Shown in pieces: positions 62,522 to 64,000 of a DNA stretch of 64,000 nucleotides. The notes beneath the pieces are model-generated. The model saw only the letters and a program-made list of their open reading frames with translations, did no database searches and was not told where the DNA came from. Where the stretch lies: positions 1 to 64,000 of the forward strand of contig CAUJIO010000008.1 of assembly GCA_963205315.1 (NCBI GenBank), given 5' to 3'. A program made the position numbers and the translations under genes. Source of the stretch: Pseudomonadota bacterium (lineage in GTDB: Bacteria > Pseudomonadota > Alphaproteobacteria > Rhizobiales > Aestuariivirgaceae). How positions within the stretch are numbered: the stretch's first letter is position 1; each line of letters starts with the position of its first letter.

Positions 62522-64000
62522 TCAATTCCGCAGTCTCACGCCCTCCGGATCGAAAGGAGGAGCGGAGAGTACGCGCGCAGTGTGGGCCCTGCCGAGAATG
62601 GCAACCTGCAGTTCCGTTCCGGCGGCAGCAAGTCCCGCCTTGAGGTAGGCGATGGCCAGTGACTTGCCGACGAAGTAGCCGTAGGCGCCGGAACTCACCT
62701 GACCTGCCGGAGTGCCATCGGTCAGGAAGACCGGTTCTCCGCCCGTGGCATCGGCTTCACGCGCATCGATCTCGAGCATCACCATGACATCGCGTGGCGG
62801 CTTGCCGGCGATGGCTTGCCAGGCCGTCTTGTTGAGAAAATCCTTGTCGGCCTTGACGAGTTTGCCAAGCCCGCATTCCTGCGGCCAGTATTCGGGGCTG
62901 TAGTCGCGACCCCAGCTGCCATAGCCTTTCTCGACTCGCAGGCTCATCAGCGCGCGTGAGCCGACGGGACCCGCGCCCAGTTCGCGGCCCTGGTTGAGTA
63001 AGGCCGTGTAGAGCTTCACCTGATCGGCTTCAGCGCAGTGAAGTTCCCAGCCGAGATCGCCAGTGAAGGACACGCGGATGGCAACGACATCGACGCCCGC
63101 CACGGTGATGCGCTGCGATCGCATGAACGGGAAAGATGTGTTTGAAAGATCGGTGTTGGTTAGGCGTTGCAGGATCTCGCGCGATTTCGGACCCGCCACG
63201 TTGAAGCCGCACATTGACTCCGTCAGCGAACGGAACACGGTTGAGGCAGGCAGGGGAACGGCGCGGAAAAAGCGCTGATGAAAGCGCTCGGCCATGCCGG
63301 AGCCGACGATCATGAACTCGTCCGGCCCGAGCCGCGTCACGGTGAAATCACCGGCAATGCCGCCGCGTTTGCCGATGAGCGGCGTGAGGCAGGAACGGCC
63401 AACTTCGCGCGGCATGCGATTGGCAAAGACGGCGTTGAGCCAGTCTTCCGCGCCGGGGCCTTTCGCTTCGTATTTCGCAAAGTTCGAAATGTCGATGATG
63501 CCGGCGTGCTCGCGCAGCATCAGCGCCTCGCGGCCCACCGGCGCCCACCAGTTCTGCCGGGTGAAGCCAACGGTCTCTTCCCTGGGTTCGCCGTCGGCCG
63601 AGAACCACAGCGGATGTTCCCATCCAAAATTCAGGCCGAAGATGGCGCCCATCTGCCTCTGCAGGTCATAGGCGGGACGGGTGCGCACCGGCCGGCCGGC
63701 CGCGCGTTCTTCAGTCGGAAAATGGATCTTGAACCGGTTCGCATATTGGTCGCGCACCCGCGCCTTGGTGAAGTCGCGGGTGGCCCAATGGCCGAAACGC
63801 GCGAGGTCCCAGCCGAACATGTCGAGCGACGGCTCGCCCTCGATCATCCATTCCGCCGCGAGCTTTCCAAGTCCGCCTGATTGCGAGAAGCCGGGGATGA
63901 TGCCGCAGCAGCAGAAGTAGTTCTTCAGTTCCGGCACTGGCCCGAAGAGCGCCGCACTGTCAGGTGACCAGATCATCGGGCCATTGATGACGCGCTTGAT
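62522..64000 (-). CDS. Dimethylglycine/sarcosine dehydrogenase-like protein, C-terminal part (truncated by window edge)
   Basis: The reading frame runs off the window: 492 C-terminal residues are visible and the N-terminal FAD-binding part lies beyond 64000. The visible start IKRVINGPMIWSPDSAALFG is the end of the DAO flavin domain. After about residue 110 comes a GcvT-like folate-binding aminomethyltransferase domain (AGIIDISNFAKYEAKG; SFTGDLGWELH; ALMSLRVEKGYGSWGRD) with its C-terminal barrel. The layout matches enzymes that demethylate N-methylglycines and pass the C1 unit to tetrahydrofolate. The polyamine/amine-type importer nearby would fit a methylated amine substrate. Confidence 0.88.
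   Translation of the reverse strand: MKRVINGPMIWSPDSAALFGPVPELKNYFCCCGIIPGFSQSGGLGKLAAEWMIEGEPSLDMFGWDLARFGHWATRDFTKARVRDQYANRFKIHFPTEERAAGRPVRTRPAYDLQRQMGAIFGLNFGWEHPLWFSADGEPREETVGFTRQNWWAPVGREALMLREHAGIIDISNFAKYEAKGPGAEDWLNAVFANRMPREVGRSCLTPLIGKRGGIAGDFTVTRLGPDEFMIVGSGMAERFHQRFFRAVPLPASTVFRSLTESMCGFNVAGPKSREILQRLTNTDLSNTSFPFMRSQRITVAGVDVVAIRVSFTGDLGWELHCAEADQVKLYTALLNQGRELGAGPVGSRALMSLRVEKGYGSWGRDYSPEYWPQECGLGKLVKADKDFLNKTAWQAIAGKPPRDVMVMLEIDAREADATGGEPVFLTDGTPAGQVSSGAYGYFVGKSLAIAYLKAGLAAAGTELQVAILGRAHTARVLSAPPFDPEGVRLRN

Noticed and set aside
1-64000. CRISPR arrays, tRNA or rRNA genes, integrases, transposases, attachment sites
   Set aside because: None was seen by eye; no regular spaced repeats, no tRNA-like cloverleaf sequence and no recombinase motifs in any supported protein.

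Overview
This window reads as part of a catabolic and transport island from an alphaproteobacterium, most likely Hyphomicrobiales (Rhizobiales). The support is indirect: high GC throughout, many CUT1-type ABC importers, LysR/GntR/SorC/LuxR regulators beside sugar-acid enzymes, and short palindromic intergenic elements of a style common in that order. I found no rRNA, tRNA, CRISPR array, insertion sequence, phage gene or replication origin, and no obvious housekeeping gene. About 56 protein genes are packed tightly, often with 1-4 nt start/stop overlaps.

Layout. (1) 1-6443: the first codons of a hydantoinase A-type protein, two LysR regulators, an N-carbamoylsarcosine amidase-like hydrolase, methylmalonate-semialdehyde dehydrogenase, a D-threonine aldolase-like PLP enzyme and a divergent SDR. 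(2) 6444-22319: two divergent operons. Leftward: HpcH aldolase, 2-hydroxyacid dehydrogenase, a complete sugar ABC importer, a probable D-apionate lactonase, an OtnK/OiaK-type kinase and an OtnC-type decarboxylase. Rightward: a probable D-apionate oxidoisomerase, a TerC membrane protein, a SIS sugar isomerase, a HisD-like dehydrogenase and a ThDP enzyme. Together they suggest uptake and degradation of the branched sugar acid D-apionate or its lactone. (3) 22368-23150: an isolated secreted VPLPA-CTERM protein.

(4) 23313-37014: the most unusual region. A SorC regulator is divergent from an ABC importer that lacks its ATPase, followed by an unrecognised 260-aa protein and a Zn dehydrogenase. This operon converges on a second one encoding a DRL/DXR-II-like reductoisomerase, E1 alpha, E1 beta and E2 of an acetoin-dehydrogenase-like complex, and a PfkB kinase. 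An orphan ABC ATPase is divergent from the second operon. I propose this as a possible catabolic system for 2-C-methylerythritol, 1-deoxyxylulose or a related branched polyol, with cleavage to acetyl-CoA and a triose phosphate. That pathway is inference from family chemistry and synteny, not demonstrated.

(5) 37259-46380: a GMC oxidoreductase / CoA-transferase / enoyl-CoA hydratase operon, then a complete ABC importer with two unusually large permeases. (6) 46393-55327: a leftward amidohydrolase and GlpD-like dehydrogenase, and a rightward sugar-acid operon (enolase-superfamily dehydratase, aldehyde dehydrogenase, flavin monooxygenase, GntR regulator, Zn dehydrogenase) with a FadR-type operator in front. 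(7) 55336-64000: a LuxR regulator translationally coupled to a polyamine-type ABC importer, an AI-2E-family permease, an AdhP-like alcohol dehydrogenase and a truncated dimethylglycine/sarcosine dehydrogenase-like gene.

In all four ABC loci that contain a binding-protein gene, a strong stem-loop lies directly after that gene, which would let the binding protein be made in excess over the membrane parts. All functions are read from motifs and family memory; no database search was run.
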